A stretch of DNA of 64,000 nucleotides, taken from positions 32,851-96,850 of the forward strand of contig RDXN01000051.1 in assembly GCA_004292855.1 (NCBI GenBank), written 5' to 3'. The DNA is from Cytophagales bacterium. GTDB taxonomy: Bacteria; Bacteroidota; Bacteroidia; Cytophagales; Spirosomataceae. Below the pieces are notes generated by a model. The model saw only the letters and a program-made list of their open reading frames with translations. It was not told the DNA's origin and did no database searches. Every line of letters starts with the position of its first letter. The stretch's first letter is position 1. This document shows, in pieces, positions 1 to 8,044 of the stretch. Made by a program: the position numbers and the translations under genes.

Positions 1-1326
1 CGACAACCGGCTCATAAGCGTGAGCCGGTCGCGCCATTGGGCTTGTGCGCCCACGTAGACGCTTTGCACGCGATTGGATGGGAAATAAAAGCCGCTTTGA
101 GCCTGTAATTCGGGCCGAACGTCGAAGCGGGTGGGTATGAGTGGTGTGCCGATGCCATTGCCCCGGAACGACCACCCCTGCACGTACTGCCCGTGATTGA
201 AATAATTGTCGGCTCCCTGGTATTTCGACCCCGTAATGTAGAACGTTGGGCCGCTTTGGTTGGTCGTTTGCAGGTACTCGACCGTCAGGCGTTGGAACCT
301 GAAATTCGCAGGGGTGTCCGCTCCGTTTCGCGCCCAGCGCAGGCCCCAAAGGCCATCGGGCACGTTGATGAATAACAGGCCGGACACGTCTTCAAACGGA
401 TGTTGATGATAGAGCAGCCAGTTCCCATGTTTTGCCTGCCGGCTTACGCCGAAATCAATGGAGCCGAGGTGATTACCAATCCGGTAACTGTCGAAGGCGG
501 TATAGCCCTGCTGATACCAGTCGCGGGGGACGGTGGCCGTTAGCACGTACGGAAAATCGCGCAGTGACGAGGGTAAGCGGCCGTCAGGAGCCGAGGAGGG
601 CGGCTCGCGAAGGTAGTCGGCCTGTCCGCCCCATTGGGCCTGATGGTTCACCCCCGTGTAAAAATGCGTTCGGGCGGTGGGTTTGCCCAGTCGGAGGTGG
701 AGGTGCTTTTGGTGCAGGAAAGCCCCCTGAATGTAGTTGGCCGCAAACCAGCCGTGGCCTATGCCTGCGTTGATAGCCACAAATTTTCGCGTGAAGGGCA
801 GCGTTCGGTAGCCTATCGTCTGAAACTGAACCTTGGGCACGGGCAGCGCATTCCCCGCTCCCGCATAGAATCCCGACGACAGTAGGGTGTCGCCCAGGCC
901 AATCTGCTCCCGCCGACGCCCTCCCCAAATCTCCACGCCCCGCCAGCCAACTTTGGCGTAACCCTCCACCAATATGACCTGATTAATGGCTCCCACGTTC
1001 ACCACCGGATTCAGCCCAAACCCCACCCGAACGGCGTTTCGTCGGGCCGAGTCGGGCCGGGCCGCGCCAGGCCGGGCCACGCCAGGCCGGGCCACGTCAG
1101 ACGGTGCGTAATCGCGCCATACCCGGAGTTGCCCAACAACCCCCGGCCCCTGACGCGGCACCGACCCGAACTGATTGGCCCGGAGCCAAAAAGGAGTGTT
1201 ACTGCCTGACGACACTAAGCCGCCTAGTTCGGCTTCGATCTTGAGTTTGGGGGATTGGGCCAGGCACGCGTTAGTCAACAAAACCAGCATCAAGCGGGCT
1301 AGGTGTCGCGTTGTGTTTGAGGTCAT
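1..1326 (-). CDS. Capsule assembly Wzi family outer-membrane protein (partial, 3' end outside window)
   Basis: An open frame runs on the minus strand from an ATG at 1326 to the window edge (442 codons, no stop), so the C-terminus is missing. Residues 1-23 look like a signal peptide ending in a CLAQ-type site. The mature N-terminus has the TPFWLRANQFGSVP motif at about 44-57, which I associate with Bacteroidota Wzi-family beta-barrels; many aromatic alternating strands follow. The family sits in the outer membrane and helps anchor or export surface polysaccharide, which fits the exopolysaccharide locus later in the window, though that locus is 30 kb away. Residues 78-96 are an odd low-complexity tract of VARPG/AARPD pentapeptides encoded by 15-bp tandem repeats. 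The family call is from motif memory; the coding frame itself is clear. Confidence 0.8.
   Translation of the reverse strand, partial: MTSNTTRHLARLMLVLLTNACLAQSPKLKIEAELGGLVSSGSNTPFWLRANQFGSVPRQGPGVVGQLRVWRDYAPSDVARPGVARPGAARPDSARRNAVRVGFGLNPVVNVGAINQVILVEGYAKVGWRGVEIWGGRRREQIGLGDTLLSSGFYAGAGNALPVPKVQFQTIGYRTLPFTRKFVAINAGIGHGWFAANYIQGAFLHQKHLHLRLGKPTARTHFYTGVNHQAQWGGQADYLREPPSSAPDGRLPSSLRDFPYVLTATVPRDWYQQGYTAFDSYRIGNHLGSIDFGVSRQAKHGNWLLYHQHPFEDVSGLLFINVPDGLWGLRWARNGADTPANFRFQRLTVEYLQTTNQSGPTFYITGSKYQGADNYFNHGQYVQGWSFRGNGIGTPLIPTRFDVRPELQAQSGFYFPSNRVQSVYVGAQAQWRDRLTLMSRLS
1041..1098 (-). repeat. In-frame 15-bp tandem repeat coding [V/A/S]ARP[G/D] pentapeptides
   Basis: On the minus strand the unit GTGGCCCGGCCTGGC occurs about three and a half times with small changes. 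It encodes VARPG-VARPG-AARPD-SAR inside the Wzi-like protein. The same kind of pentapeptide repeat occurs in the unrelated DJ-1/PfpI gene at 28890-28944. Confidence 0.8.
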
Positions 1327-1407
1327 GAGAAAGGCGAGAAAGAACGGCGTAAAAATAGGCACGTACGTTGTTCATCCAACTCACTGCTCTCAAATGACCC
1401 ATATCTC

Positions 1408-1926
1408 TTACTCCACGACCAGATACCGTTGGCGCAGGCTGTGCAGAAACCAGGACCCCACGGCAAACCCTACGCACGAGACGCCGATCAGCCAGCAAGC
1501 CCCCAACCCACTCCAGTAGCTGAACGAACCCTGTTTGAGGGCCGCAATCCAGACCACACCCATCAAAAACAACCCAATTCCCAGCAGCAACGCGTTGCGC
1601 ATCGAGTGCCGGTAGCTTTGGCGCAGATCGTAGGCTCCGTATTGCTTGTTCCGAAACTCAAACACCACATCGTCGAGGGTCACGTGGCGTAGGGCGTTGG
1701 GGTCGAGCGCGGTTTGGTAGGTTGTGTTCAAGTAATGCACCGCCTTGTCGTTGGCTTCCAGCACTACCTTATCGAAAGCGGTCTCGAACGGTAAGCCAAT
1801 CCACATGTAGTGTTCGACCTCGCATACCAGATGGTCGAGGAGTTCGTAGAGCAGGGCATCGGTGGCCCCCTGCCGAATCAGGTGATCGTGTAGTTGTTTG
1901 ACCTGATAACTGGAAAGCTTTTGCAT
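1408..1926 (-). CDS. PadR-associated HAAS-type membrane protein
   Basis: A 172-residue protein. The ATG at 1926 is preferred because longer starts would overlap the upstream PadR gene. Residues 1-65 resemble the HAAS-type helical domain found with PadR regulators (motif LLYELLDHLVCEVEHYM at about 25-41). Residues 87-105 carry FRNKQYGAYDLR, a motif also seen at the N-terminus of Bacteroidota TonB-like proteins. Two membrane helices follow at about 111-130 and 138-160. It lies 46 bases downstream of padR on the same strand, so the pair is probably one operon. It probably forms a regulator/inner-membrane partner pair; its ligand is unknown. A similar pair occurs at 29111-30015. Confidence 0.75.
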   Translation of the reverse strand: MQKLSSYQVKQLHDHLIRQGATDALLYELLDHLVCEVEHYMWIGLPFETAFDKVVLEANDKAVHYLNTTYQTALDPNALRHVTLDDVVFEFRNKQYGAYDLRQSYRHSMRNALLLGIGLFLMGVVWIAALKQGSFSYWSGLGACWLIGVSCVGFAVGSWFLHSLRQRYLVVE

Positions 1927-1972
1927 GGCGATGGTTGGTTTTAAGGAGATCGGGGCCGCCCGTGCGGTCATC

Positions 1973-2326
1973 TTAGTACGCAAGACCCGGCTGGGCGGGG
2001 GGCAATAACAAAGCCCGCATGGCTTCCATAAACTGTTCAAAATCCGACACTTTCTGCACGGCGGCCTGACTGCCAGTTGGGGTGAGCGAATAATATTTCC
2101 GCAGCCGACCGTCTACCTCCTGCGACTCGGTCACCAACAGCCCGTCCTGCTCCAATTTGTGCAACACCGGGTATAATGCTCCAAACGTGAGCGTAATATG
2201 CCCGCGCGTACGGTCTCTCACGGCCTGCGTGATCTCGTAACCATACATGCGACCCTCTTCGGCCAGTAGTTTCAGCACGATGGTCTTCAGTGTGCCCCGT
2301 AAAAATTCAGTCGCCGACGATTCCAT
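1973..2326 (-). CDS. PadR family transcriptional regulator
   Basis: A 117-residue winged-helix regulator. Typical PadR features are visible: FLRGTLKTIVLKLLAEEGRMYGYEI at residues 8-32 (helix 1 and the recognition region), then TFGALYPVLHKLEQDGLL and the wing with YYSLTPTGSQAA. PadR proteins are usually small dimeric repressors of a neighbouring membrane or transport gene. The adjacent HAAS-type gene is the likely partner. Two direct copies of TATATACAAGA lie 25-52 bases upstream of the ATG and may be the operator. Ligand and full target set cannot be told from the sequence. Confidence 0.9.
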   Translation of the reverse strand: MESSATEFLRGTLKTIVLKLLAEEGRMYGYEITQAVRDRTRGHITLTFGALYPVLHKLEQDGLLVTESQEVDGRLRKYYSLTPTGSQAAVQKVSDFEQFMEAMRALLLPPAQPGLAY

Positions 2327-2350
2327 AGGTAAGCTTATTTACGAAGCAAA

Positions 2351-2378
2351 TATATACAAGAAAATTATATATACAAGA
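2351..2378 (-). promoter_or_regulatory. Candidate PadR operator/promoter (direct repeat TATATACAAGA)
   Basis: The 11-base sequence TATATACAAGA occurs at 2351-2361 and 2368-2378 in a very AT-rich stretch just upstream of the padR start at 2326. Autoregulation through such a site is common in PadR systems; binding here is inferred. Confidence 0.35.
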
Positions 2379-2388
2379 TTAACTAAAA

Positions 2389-2412
2389 AAAGCCCGCTGC
2401 TGGGCGGGCTTT
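2389..2412 (-). terminator. Rho-independent terminator of the thioredoxin-like gene
   Basis: Perfect 9-bp stem AAAGCCCGC / GCGGGCTTT with a 6-base loop. On the minus strand it is followed by a run of T, and it lies 24 bases after the stop of the gene at 2436-3029. Confidence 0.85.
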
Positions 2413-2435
2413 CGACTCGTTATCAATAGATTACC

Positions 2436-3029
2436 TCAATGCGCCACGGCGGCAGGGGCTTGTGCCGAGGGATTGGGCAGTTTGTCCTGAAAGCTCTTGA
2501 CGTAGGTGCCGGCTTTGAATTTCTCGAATTCTTCTTTCGTGTGGCTATTTGAACCAAACCACGTCACGATCTGATGGAACATGCGTGGCTCCAGATAGCC
2601 CGGAACGGGTTGAATCAACTCCATTTTTTCGTTCAGATACACGGTTGTCGGGTAGCTCATTTGCCCTTTCAGGAGCGTAGCGGCCAGTTCATGAACATTG
2701 CCCATTGACTTGTACACGCGATCACCAAGCTTGATGTCTTCTTTCCCTTCGGCGTTTAGCTTCACCGAATAGTAGTGTTCGTTCATATAGTCGGCGATAA
2801 CCGGGTTCGTGAAGGTGTTGCGGTCCATAACCTTGCACCAACCGCACCAATCGGTGTATACGTCGACAAAGATCTTTTTCGGCTTCTTTTGTTGGGCCGT
2901 GAACGCTTCCTCAATGGTCATCCACTTAATTTTTTTCTCCGCTGGTTTAGGATCGTCTAAGCGGGTTATGAAGCCAAGACTGGCTACGCCGACACACAGG
3001 GTCAGCAGCAGGGTAGCGAACGTGTTCAT
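2436..3029 (-). CDS. Thioredoxin-fold protein with WCGWC active site
   Basis: A 197-residue exported protein. The ATG at 3029 gives a plausible signal peptide (residues 1-20); a longer in-frame extension would run into the divergent dehydrogenase gene. The redox motif W-C-G-W-C is at residues 61-65, followed by the thioredoxin core and a Y-P-T cis-proline region at about 126-129. This matches thiol:disulfide oxidoreductases of the DUF255/thioredoxin_7-like type acting in the periplasm. The C-terminus is an Ala/Pro-rich tail. It is divergent from the acyl-CoA dehydrogenase with about 96 bases between them. The exact substrate is unknown. Confidence 0.85.
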   Translation of the reverse strand: MNTFATLLLTLCVGVASLGFITRLDDPKPAEKKIKWMTIEEAFTAQQKKPKKIFVDVYTDWCGWCKVMDRNTFTNPVIADYMNEHYYSVKLNAEGKEDIKLGDRVYKSMGNVHELAATLLKGQMSYPTTVYLNEKMELIQPVPGYLEPRMFHQIVTWFGSNSHTKEEFEKFKAGTYVKSFQDKLPNPSAQAPAAVAH

Positions 3030-3125
3030 GCTTTTTTGTCTGTATCTTTGAAACAAAGATACGATTTGGTGAGCACGCAAAGTTCCTAATACGCAAAGAT
3101 TTAACCACGAGCCACCACGATTTCT

Positions 3126-4943
3126 ATGCCAACGCCTTTTTTCTCTGCCCGCGACCTGTCGTTTCATCTCTACGAAGTACTTCAGGCCGATCAACTCACG
3201 CGCTTTGCCCATTTTGCCGATCACGACCGGGCTTCGTTCGATATGGTGCTCGATGCTGCCGCCCAAATTGGTGAGAATCTGCTTCGGCCCCTGCTCACGG
3301 TGATGGATCGCGACGAGCCGCAACTAGTCGACGGTAAAATCCGGGTTCACCCCGACATGCGGGCCATTATCCGACGCTTCGGCGACGACGGCTGGATCAA
3401 CGCGCCCTTCACCTACGACGAAGGCGGGCAGCAACTCCCGGCCACGGTCATGAACGCGGCCACGTTTATTTTCGGTGCAGCCAACTATTCTTCAAGTGTG
3501 TTCCCGTTTCTGACCACGGGCGCGGCTAACCTGCTGCGGAGTTTTGGGAGCAAAGAGCTGATCGACCGCTTCACCCCAAACATGTATACCGGACGGTGGC
3601 AGGGTACAATGGCCCTCACCGAACCCGACGCTGGTTCGTCGCTGTCCGACATAACGACCTCTGCCGAACCCATTGACGAAGCGACTGGTGTGTACAAAAT
3701 CAGGGGGCAAAAAATCTATATTTCGGCGGGCGACCACGACGCCTGCGACAATGTGATTCACCTGATGCTGGCCAAAATCAAAGGTGGGCCAGCCGGGGCC
3801 AAGGGTATTTCGCTGTTTGTGGTGCCCCAAAAACGCCCCACCGACACGGGCGAACTCGTTGATAATGACGTGCTGACGGCGGGTGTGTATCACAAAATGG
3901 GTTACAAAGGCGCACCCATTGCGCACCTCATGGTTGGCTCGAACGACGGGACCGTGGGCTACCTGCTTGGGCAACCGCATCAGGGTTTGCGCTACATGTT
4001 CCAGATGATGAACGAAGCCCGCGTGGGGGTGGGCATGAACGCCGTGTCGATTGGTACGGCGGCTTATTATGCCTCGCTCGCCTACGCCCGCGAACGCCCG
4101 CAGGGACGCCCCATTGCCGAGAAAGGTCCGGGCCACGATTGGTCGGCTAAACCCCAAACGCCCATTGTTCGCCACGCCGATGTGAAGCGGATGCTACTGT
4201 TCCAAAAGGCCGTTCTGGAGGGATCGTTGGGGTTGTTGCTCCAGTGCAGCCAACTCGCCGATACCGCCCATGCCGCCGAAGGCGAAGAGGCTCAGCGCGC
4301 GGCTCTGTTGCTCGATTTACTGACGCCCGTTGCTAAGTCATACCCATCGGAAATGGGGTGCCTGACCACGAGTGCCGCCGTGCAGATTCTGGGCGGGGCA
4401 GGCTACACGACCGATTTTCCGGTGGAGCAGTTTTACCGCGAGGCCCGCATTCACCCTATTCACGAGGGAACGACGGGCATTCACGGGCTGGATTTGCTCG
4501 GCCGTAAGGTGACCATGCAGGGCGGTAAGGCCGTGCAAATTTGGGTTGAGGCTGTGCAAAAAACGATGACCGAAGCCGCCGAACATGACGCCCTCAAACC
4601 ACTCGTCGACGAAATGGGCAAGGCGTTGGGTATGCTCGATACCACCACACGCCACCTGCTTGGCCTGTTGCCCACTGATACCGAAGCCGCTCTCGCCGAT
4701 GCGACCCTGTACCTCGAACTGTTTGGTATTGTGACCATCGGCTGGCAATGGCTCCGGCAGGCTACCGTGGCGCAGGAAGCCTTGCCTAACGCGGTATCGG
4801 ACGAGGACCGTAATTTCTATCAGGGAAAACTAATGACCGCCCGCTACTTCGTTGAGTATGAATTGGTAAAAGTTCGTAGCTTAGCCAAGCGGCTCCAGTC
4901 GCCCGACCGCGTAACGGTCGCGATGCAGTCGGAGTGGTTTTGA
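3126..4943 (+). CDS. Acyl-CoA dehydrogenase
   Basis: A 605-residue flavoprotein of the long acyl-CoA dehydrogenase type, which oxidises acyl-CoA to trans-2-enoyl-CoA and passes electrons to ETF. The order is N-terminal helical domain, middle beta domain with MALTEPDAGSSLSD at about 160-173 (FAD/substrate loop), helical C-terminal domain with IHEGTTGIHG at about 444-453 (likely catalytic Glu), then an extra C-terminal helical domain as in the FadE-like/DmdC-like subgroup. Length suits that subgroup (about 590-610). Substrate chain length cannot be read from sequence. Confidence 0.92.
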   Translation: MPTPFFSARDLSFHLYEVLQADQLTRFAHFADHDRASFDMVLDAAAQIGENLLRPLLTVMDRDEPQLVDGKIRVHPDMRAIIRRFGDDGWINAPFTYDEGGQQLPATVMNAATFIFGAANYSSSVFPFLTTGAANLLRSFGSKELIDRFTPNMYTGRWQGTMALTEPDAGSSLSDITTSAEPIDEATGVYKIRGQKIYISAGDHDACDNVIHLMLAKIKGGPAGAKGISLFVVPQKRPTDTGELVDNDVLTAGVYHKMGYKGAPIAHLMVGSNDGTVGYLLGQPHQGLRYMFQMMNEARVGVGMNAVSIGTAAYYASLAYARERPQGRPIAEKGPGHDWSAKPQTPIVRHADVKRMLLFQKAVLEGSLGLLLQCSQLADTAHAAEGEEAQRAALLLDLLTPVAKSYPSEMGCLTTSAAVQILGGAGYTTDFPVEQFYREARIHPIHEGTTGIHGLDLLGRKVTMQGGKAVQIWVEAVQKTMTEAAEHDALKPLVDEMGKALGMLDTTTRHLLGLLPTDTEAALADATLYLELFGIVTIGWQWLRQATVAQEALPNAVSDEDRNFYQGKLMTARYFVEYELVKVRSLAKRLQSPDRVTVAMQSEWF

Positions 4944-4952
4944 TGCTGCGCG

Positions 4953-5046
4953 GTTTCAAGTTTCATTGCCTTCGGCGTTTCAAGGCTTCGCGTTCCAACA
5001 CTACTAACTTCTGACCTGAAACGGCGTAGCCAATGAAACTTGAAAC
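4953..5046. repeat. 16-bp inverted repeat with GTTTCAAG-type internal copies
   Basis: GTTTCAAGTTTCATTG at 4953-4968 is the exact reverse complement of 5031-5046. The 62-base spacer contains more pieces of the same theme (GGCGTTTCAAGG, CCTGAAACGGCG). It lies between the dehydrogenase and the hydrolase genes. It may be a dispersed intergenic repeat or an mRNA structure; it lacks a T-run, so a simple terminator is less likely. Confidence 0.6.
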
Positions 5047-5073
5047 GCCAACGGCATTGAAACTATAACTACT

Positions 5074-5751
5074 ATGCGCTTAATCCTGATTCACGGCTAC
5101 GTTGAAGATGCCGGTATTTTCGACAATCTGGTGCCGCTGCTGTTGCCTGCCTCGTTGTTGCCTATCGACGTCAACGACGAATACGCCCGTTGGAACCCAA
5201 CGGGTCGGATTAACGCCCGGCAGTTTGCCCAATACCTGACCGATTACTACGACATCACTGCCGACGATGTGCTGATTGGTCACTCGATGGGTGGCTGGAT
5301 AGCGATTAATATCAAGGAGTTAACGGGTGCGAAGACGATTCAACTGGCGTCGTTCACGGATCAGAAAAAGATCAATTTTCCCGTGCGCAACCTGACCGCG
5401 TTGAAGCTTATGCTCCGTATTGGCCTTACGCAAAGCGTGTGGCTAACCAACTACTTCAAAAAACTCTACCCTTTTGCTGAGTCGAAAGAACTCTATGACC
5501 GACTTGTGTCGGGTATACCGGCCATCAAACCGACACACCTTTTTTTGCAACAACAGACCCTGTTTGCACCCGTGCCCCCGCTAACGGTACAGCCCGATTT
5601 GCGCATCCACGCCCGCCCCGACAACATTGTGTTCACGCCCAGTGAACCGTTCCATGAGGTTCCCGGCGACCATTTTACACTCTATTGCCAACCCGAAACC
5701 GTGGCCGAACCGATTTTGAGTGTGTTGGCGCAGGTTAGATTGGGTAACTAG
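5074..5751 (+). CDS. Alpha/beta hydrolase
   Basis: A 225-residue small alpha/beta hydrolase. It begins directly with the first strand and oxyanion region (MRLILIHGYVEDAG at 1-14) and has the nucleophile elbow GHSMGGW at about 69-75. A late PGDHFTLY motif at about residue 200 would supply the catalytic His. There is no signal peptide, so it is cytoplasmic. The short size and N-terminus resemble RBBP9/YdeN-like or generic serine hydrolases. Substrate unknown. It is separated from the dehydrogenase by a 130-base gap carrying an inverted repeat, so an operon is uncertain. Confidence 0.85.
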   Translation: MRLILIHGYVEDAGIFDNLVPLLLPASLLPIDVNDEYARWNPTGRINARQFAQYLTDYYDITADDVLIGHSMGGWIAINIKELTGAKTIQLASFTDQKKINFPVRNLTALKLMLRIGLTQSVWLTNYFKKLYPFAESKELYDRLVSGIPAIKPTHLFLQQQTLFAPVPPLTVQPDLRIHARPDNIVFTPSEPFHEVPGDHFTLYCQPETVAEPILSVLAQVRLGN

Positions 5752-5814
5752 ACAAATTCAATGAACACATAGGCTCAGAGCTTTTGATATGAGCATTTAG
5801 AGATAATGATCTGA

Positions 5815-5894
5815 GTTTTTTGTCATTCCGAGGTACGAGGAATCTCACCATCAGGCAACTGTAAGGTTCCTCGTACCTCGGAATGACAAAAAAC
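5815..5894. repeat. 28-bp perfect inverted repeat, palindromic element / bidirectional terminator
   Basis: The arms at 5815-5842 and 5867-5894 are perfect reverse complements, built on GTCATTCCGAGGTACGAGG flanked by T6 and A6 runs, with a 24-base loop. It lies between two convergent genes and can act as a terminator on both strands. The GTCATTCCGA core resembles a palindromic intergenic element I recall from Bacteroidota genomes, so it may be a dispersed REP/MITE-like copy. Confidence 0.85.
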
Positions 5895-5910
5895 CATCTA
5901 ACTACTTGTG

Positions 5911-6663
5911 TTAAACGATCAACCGTTCCAGCACCTCATATTCGCCGATGCGTTCGTGACGGTGTGCATACGGGGCCATAGCCGCAAACAGAGCCTCGGA
6001 GCAGCCGGGTTTGGTGCGGTCGTGGGTTTCGACAATCAAGGCTCTGGTATGGGGAAGCCAATCGGCGGTGTTGGCCGAGAACACTTCTTTTTCGCTACCC
6101 TCGATGTCTAACTTGACCAGATCGGCTCCTTTCCAGCCTGCTGCCCGAATCAGGTCGGCAACCGATAAGGCCTTGACCGACAGATTCGTAGGTCGGTCTG
6201 TCTCGACTACGGTAAAGGCCCACGAGCCTTCGCCTTCTGGGTCGTCCAGAATATTCAGGTAGGTGCTACGCGACCAAATGCCCGCCTGTATCACCTGGAT
6301 AGTGGGGTAGGGGGCGGTGTTCTTCCGAAGCATCTCAACATTGCCCGTTTCGGGTTCGACAGCCAGAATCTGCGCGTCGGGGTAGCGATGGGCAAAAAAG
6401 ACAGCCGCCAGCCCAATGTTGGCCCCGCCGTCGATGATGGTTTTGGGCGAAAAAGTCAGGTTAACGCCTTCGTACTCACCCTGAACGAAAAGCTGATTGA
6501 AGACCTTCGGATCGCTCGTGCCGGGGCGCAGATAGACCGGGTGTTTTAGGTCGGGGAGGCTGACACAGAGCAAGTTGCCCGTTCGGCGTTTGAGCAACCG
6601 GTACAAGCGAATTCCCTGAACAAGTCCAAAACGTTGAATATAGAGCGGCAATTTTGTAGCCAT
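5911..6663 (-). CDS. FkbM family methyltransferase
   Basis: A 250-residue SAM-dependent methyltransferase. The ATG at 6663 is chosen because the longer frame runs into the upstream outer-membrane protein gene. The SAM-binding motif I is DGGANIG at 78-84, the acidic AVEPE loop is at 101-105, and the FkbM-typical KLDIEGSE is at 184-191. The family O-methylates sugars or small molecules. It stands alone here between a hydrolase and a BamA-like protein, with no polysaccharide genes next to it, so its substrate is unknown. Two more FkbM genes are in the polysaccharide locus (46.6 and 54.2 kb). Confidence 0.88.
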   Translation of the reverse strand: MATKLPLYIQRFGLVQGIRLYRLLKRRTGNLLCVSLPDLKHPVYLRPGTSDPKVFNQLFVQGEYEGVNLTFSPKTIIDGGANIGLAAVFFAHRYPDAQILAVEPETGNVEMLRKNTAPYPTIQVIQAGIWSRSTYLNILDDPEGEGSWAFTVVETDRPTNLSVKALSVADLIRAAGWKGADLVKLDIEGSEKEVFSANTADWLPHTRALIVETHDRTKPGCSEALFAAMAPYAHRHERIGEYEVLERLIV

Positions 6664-6697
6664 GCAACAAAGATAGCTACCAATGAGGGGTGATGGT

Positions 6698-7852
6698 TTA
6701 AAACGCTTCGCCCGTAAACACATAAAACCCCGGCCCCTCGCGGGTGAAGCCCACATCGAAACGCAGAAAAATGTCTTTTTTGGGGAACAGGTAGTAGCGA
6801 ATACCCGCTCCGCCTGCGGGCAAAAGTTTGCGCATGTCAAGTTGGGCGGGTGTGGACCCCACCGTGCCTAACGACGCGAAGAGGGCACCCCCAAACCGTT
6901 TGCTGAACGGAAACGGCAGAAACCTGTACTCGACTTGTGTGGCAACGTAAGCCCGGTCGCGGAACCGACCCGGATAATAGCCGCGCATGATAATTTCGTT
7001 GCCCAGCAGAGCCAACTGATTGAACGGGACCGTTCCACCCATAAACTGCCCAAACCCCTGCCAGGCTATTACCTGCGATTTTTTGACACGGTGGTAGTAC
7101 CGCAAATCGAAATTGGTATTCTGAAACCGGTATGTGCTACCCCAAAACGGGCTGTACTCCAGGTGGGCGATCTCCCCGAAGAATCCCTGCCGGGGGTTAA
7201 GTGGATTTTTGCGGCTGTCGTATACAAAACTGGCACCTAACCCCAAATTGGCTGAGCCATTCGCGCCCGTAGGCATGTCGAAGGTACGACCCTCGCCCTG
7301 CTTGAATGATACCCGCCCCAACGACTGAAAATCGAATTGGGGCCCTAGGAACAAATTTTTGCCGATGCCTTTTAAGGCCCGCTGCCGGATCTGTACCGAA
7401 AAGGCATCCACTGTAGCGGGGTCGTTGGGGGCAGCATCCCGGCCAATCCCCCAGTACAAAAGCGGAAACTGCTGCACCCGCGTCCGGCCAATAAATAGCC
7501 AGTTGTCGCGGTGACCGTAGAGCGCATTGTCGATGTTCAGGCCGTACTGCCCGCGTAACGTAACAAAGGTAAACGCATTGATTTCGCTTAGGCGATTGTT
7601 CTTATAATCGCCACGGGCGTGGTAGAGATACAGCGATGAAACGCCTATTTCAAGACTGGTTTCGGGCGCGAAGGTCGCCGTGGGATACAAGAGAAACCGG
7701 GGCTTGGCGGGTGAGGTCGTGTCGTTGACAAATTTGTTGATGTACCTCCCCAACAGGGTGTGGTCGTGAATCAACTGGGCACGTGCCGGGAGTCCGGTTA
7801 GGCCAAGTATCAACAGGGTCAACGTATAGAGATGGTGAGCGCGTGTGTTCAT
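6698..7852 (-). CDS. BamA/TamA-like outer-membrane beta-barrel protein
   Basis: A 384-residue protein with a signal peptide (about 1-25, ending PARAQ). It has a D15/Omp85-type barrel and no visible POTRA repeats. The barrel contains the MRGYYPGRFRD segment (RGY motif of the L6 loop), a KNPLNPRQGFFGE strand typical of surface-antigen D15 barrels, and a C-terminal Phe that would serve as the insertion signal. Such short Omp85 proteins are common in Bacteroidota and may insert or export a dedicated partner. It lies 34 bases upstream of the FkbM gene on the same strand, so co-transcription is possible. Confidence 0.85.
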   Translation of the reverse strand: MNTRAHHLYTLTLLILGLTGLPARAQLIHDHTLLGRYINKFVNDTTSPAKPRFLLYPTATFAPETSLEIGVSSLYLYHARGDYKNNRLSEINAFTFVTLRGQYGLNIDNALYGHRDNWLFIGRTRVQQFPLLYWGIGRDAAPNDPATVDAFSVQIRQRALKGIGKNLFLGPQFDFQSLGRVSFKQGEGRTFDMPTGANGSANLGLGASFVYDSRKNPLNPRQGFFGEIAHLEYSPFWGSTYRFQNTNFDLRYYHRVKKSQVIAWQGFGQFMGGTVPFNQLALLGNEIIMRGYYPGRFRDRAYVATQVEYRFLPFPFSKRFGGALFASLGTVGSTPAQLDMRKLLPAGGAGIRYYLFPKKDIFLRFDVGFTREGPGFYVFTGEAF

Positions 7853-8044
7853 TCGTCAGGTTCTACCCAACTAAACCGATAGCACCCGTATTTGGTTATT
7901 CGCCAGCAGGTGAGACCCATCTGAAATGCTCAACAAAAAACCGGGATGGTGTGAGGGCGTAAGGAATTCTGAACGAAATTTGCCGCACAAACGCTTTCAC
8001 TATGAATGGGTTTCGGCACTTAAACCGGGGCCTGCGAACGACTT

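Noticed and set aside
432..928. Short frames on both strands near the window start
   Set aside because: They lie inside the Wzi-family coding frame that runs off the window edge and explains the region better.
1408..2040. Longer start (ATG at 2040) for the HAAS-type protein
   Set aside because: It would overlap the PadR gene by 68 bases and add an unrelated Pro/Arg/Cys-rich leader; the ATG at 1926 starts at the domain.
3492..4748. Two long antisense frames within the acyl-CoA dehydrogenase
   Set aside because: Shadows of a GC-rich gene with strong family motifs on the other strand; His/Gly/Arg-rich with no motif.
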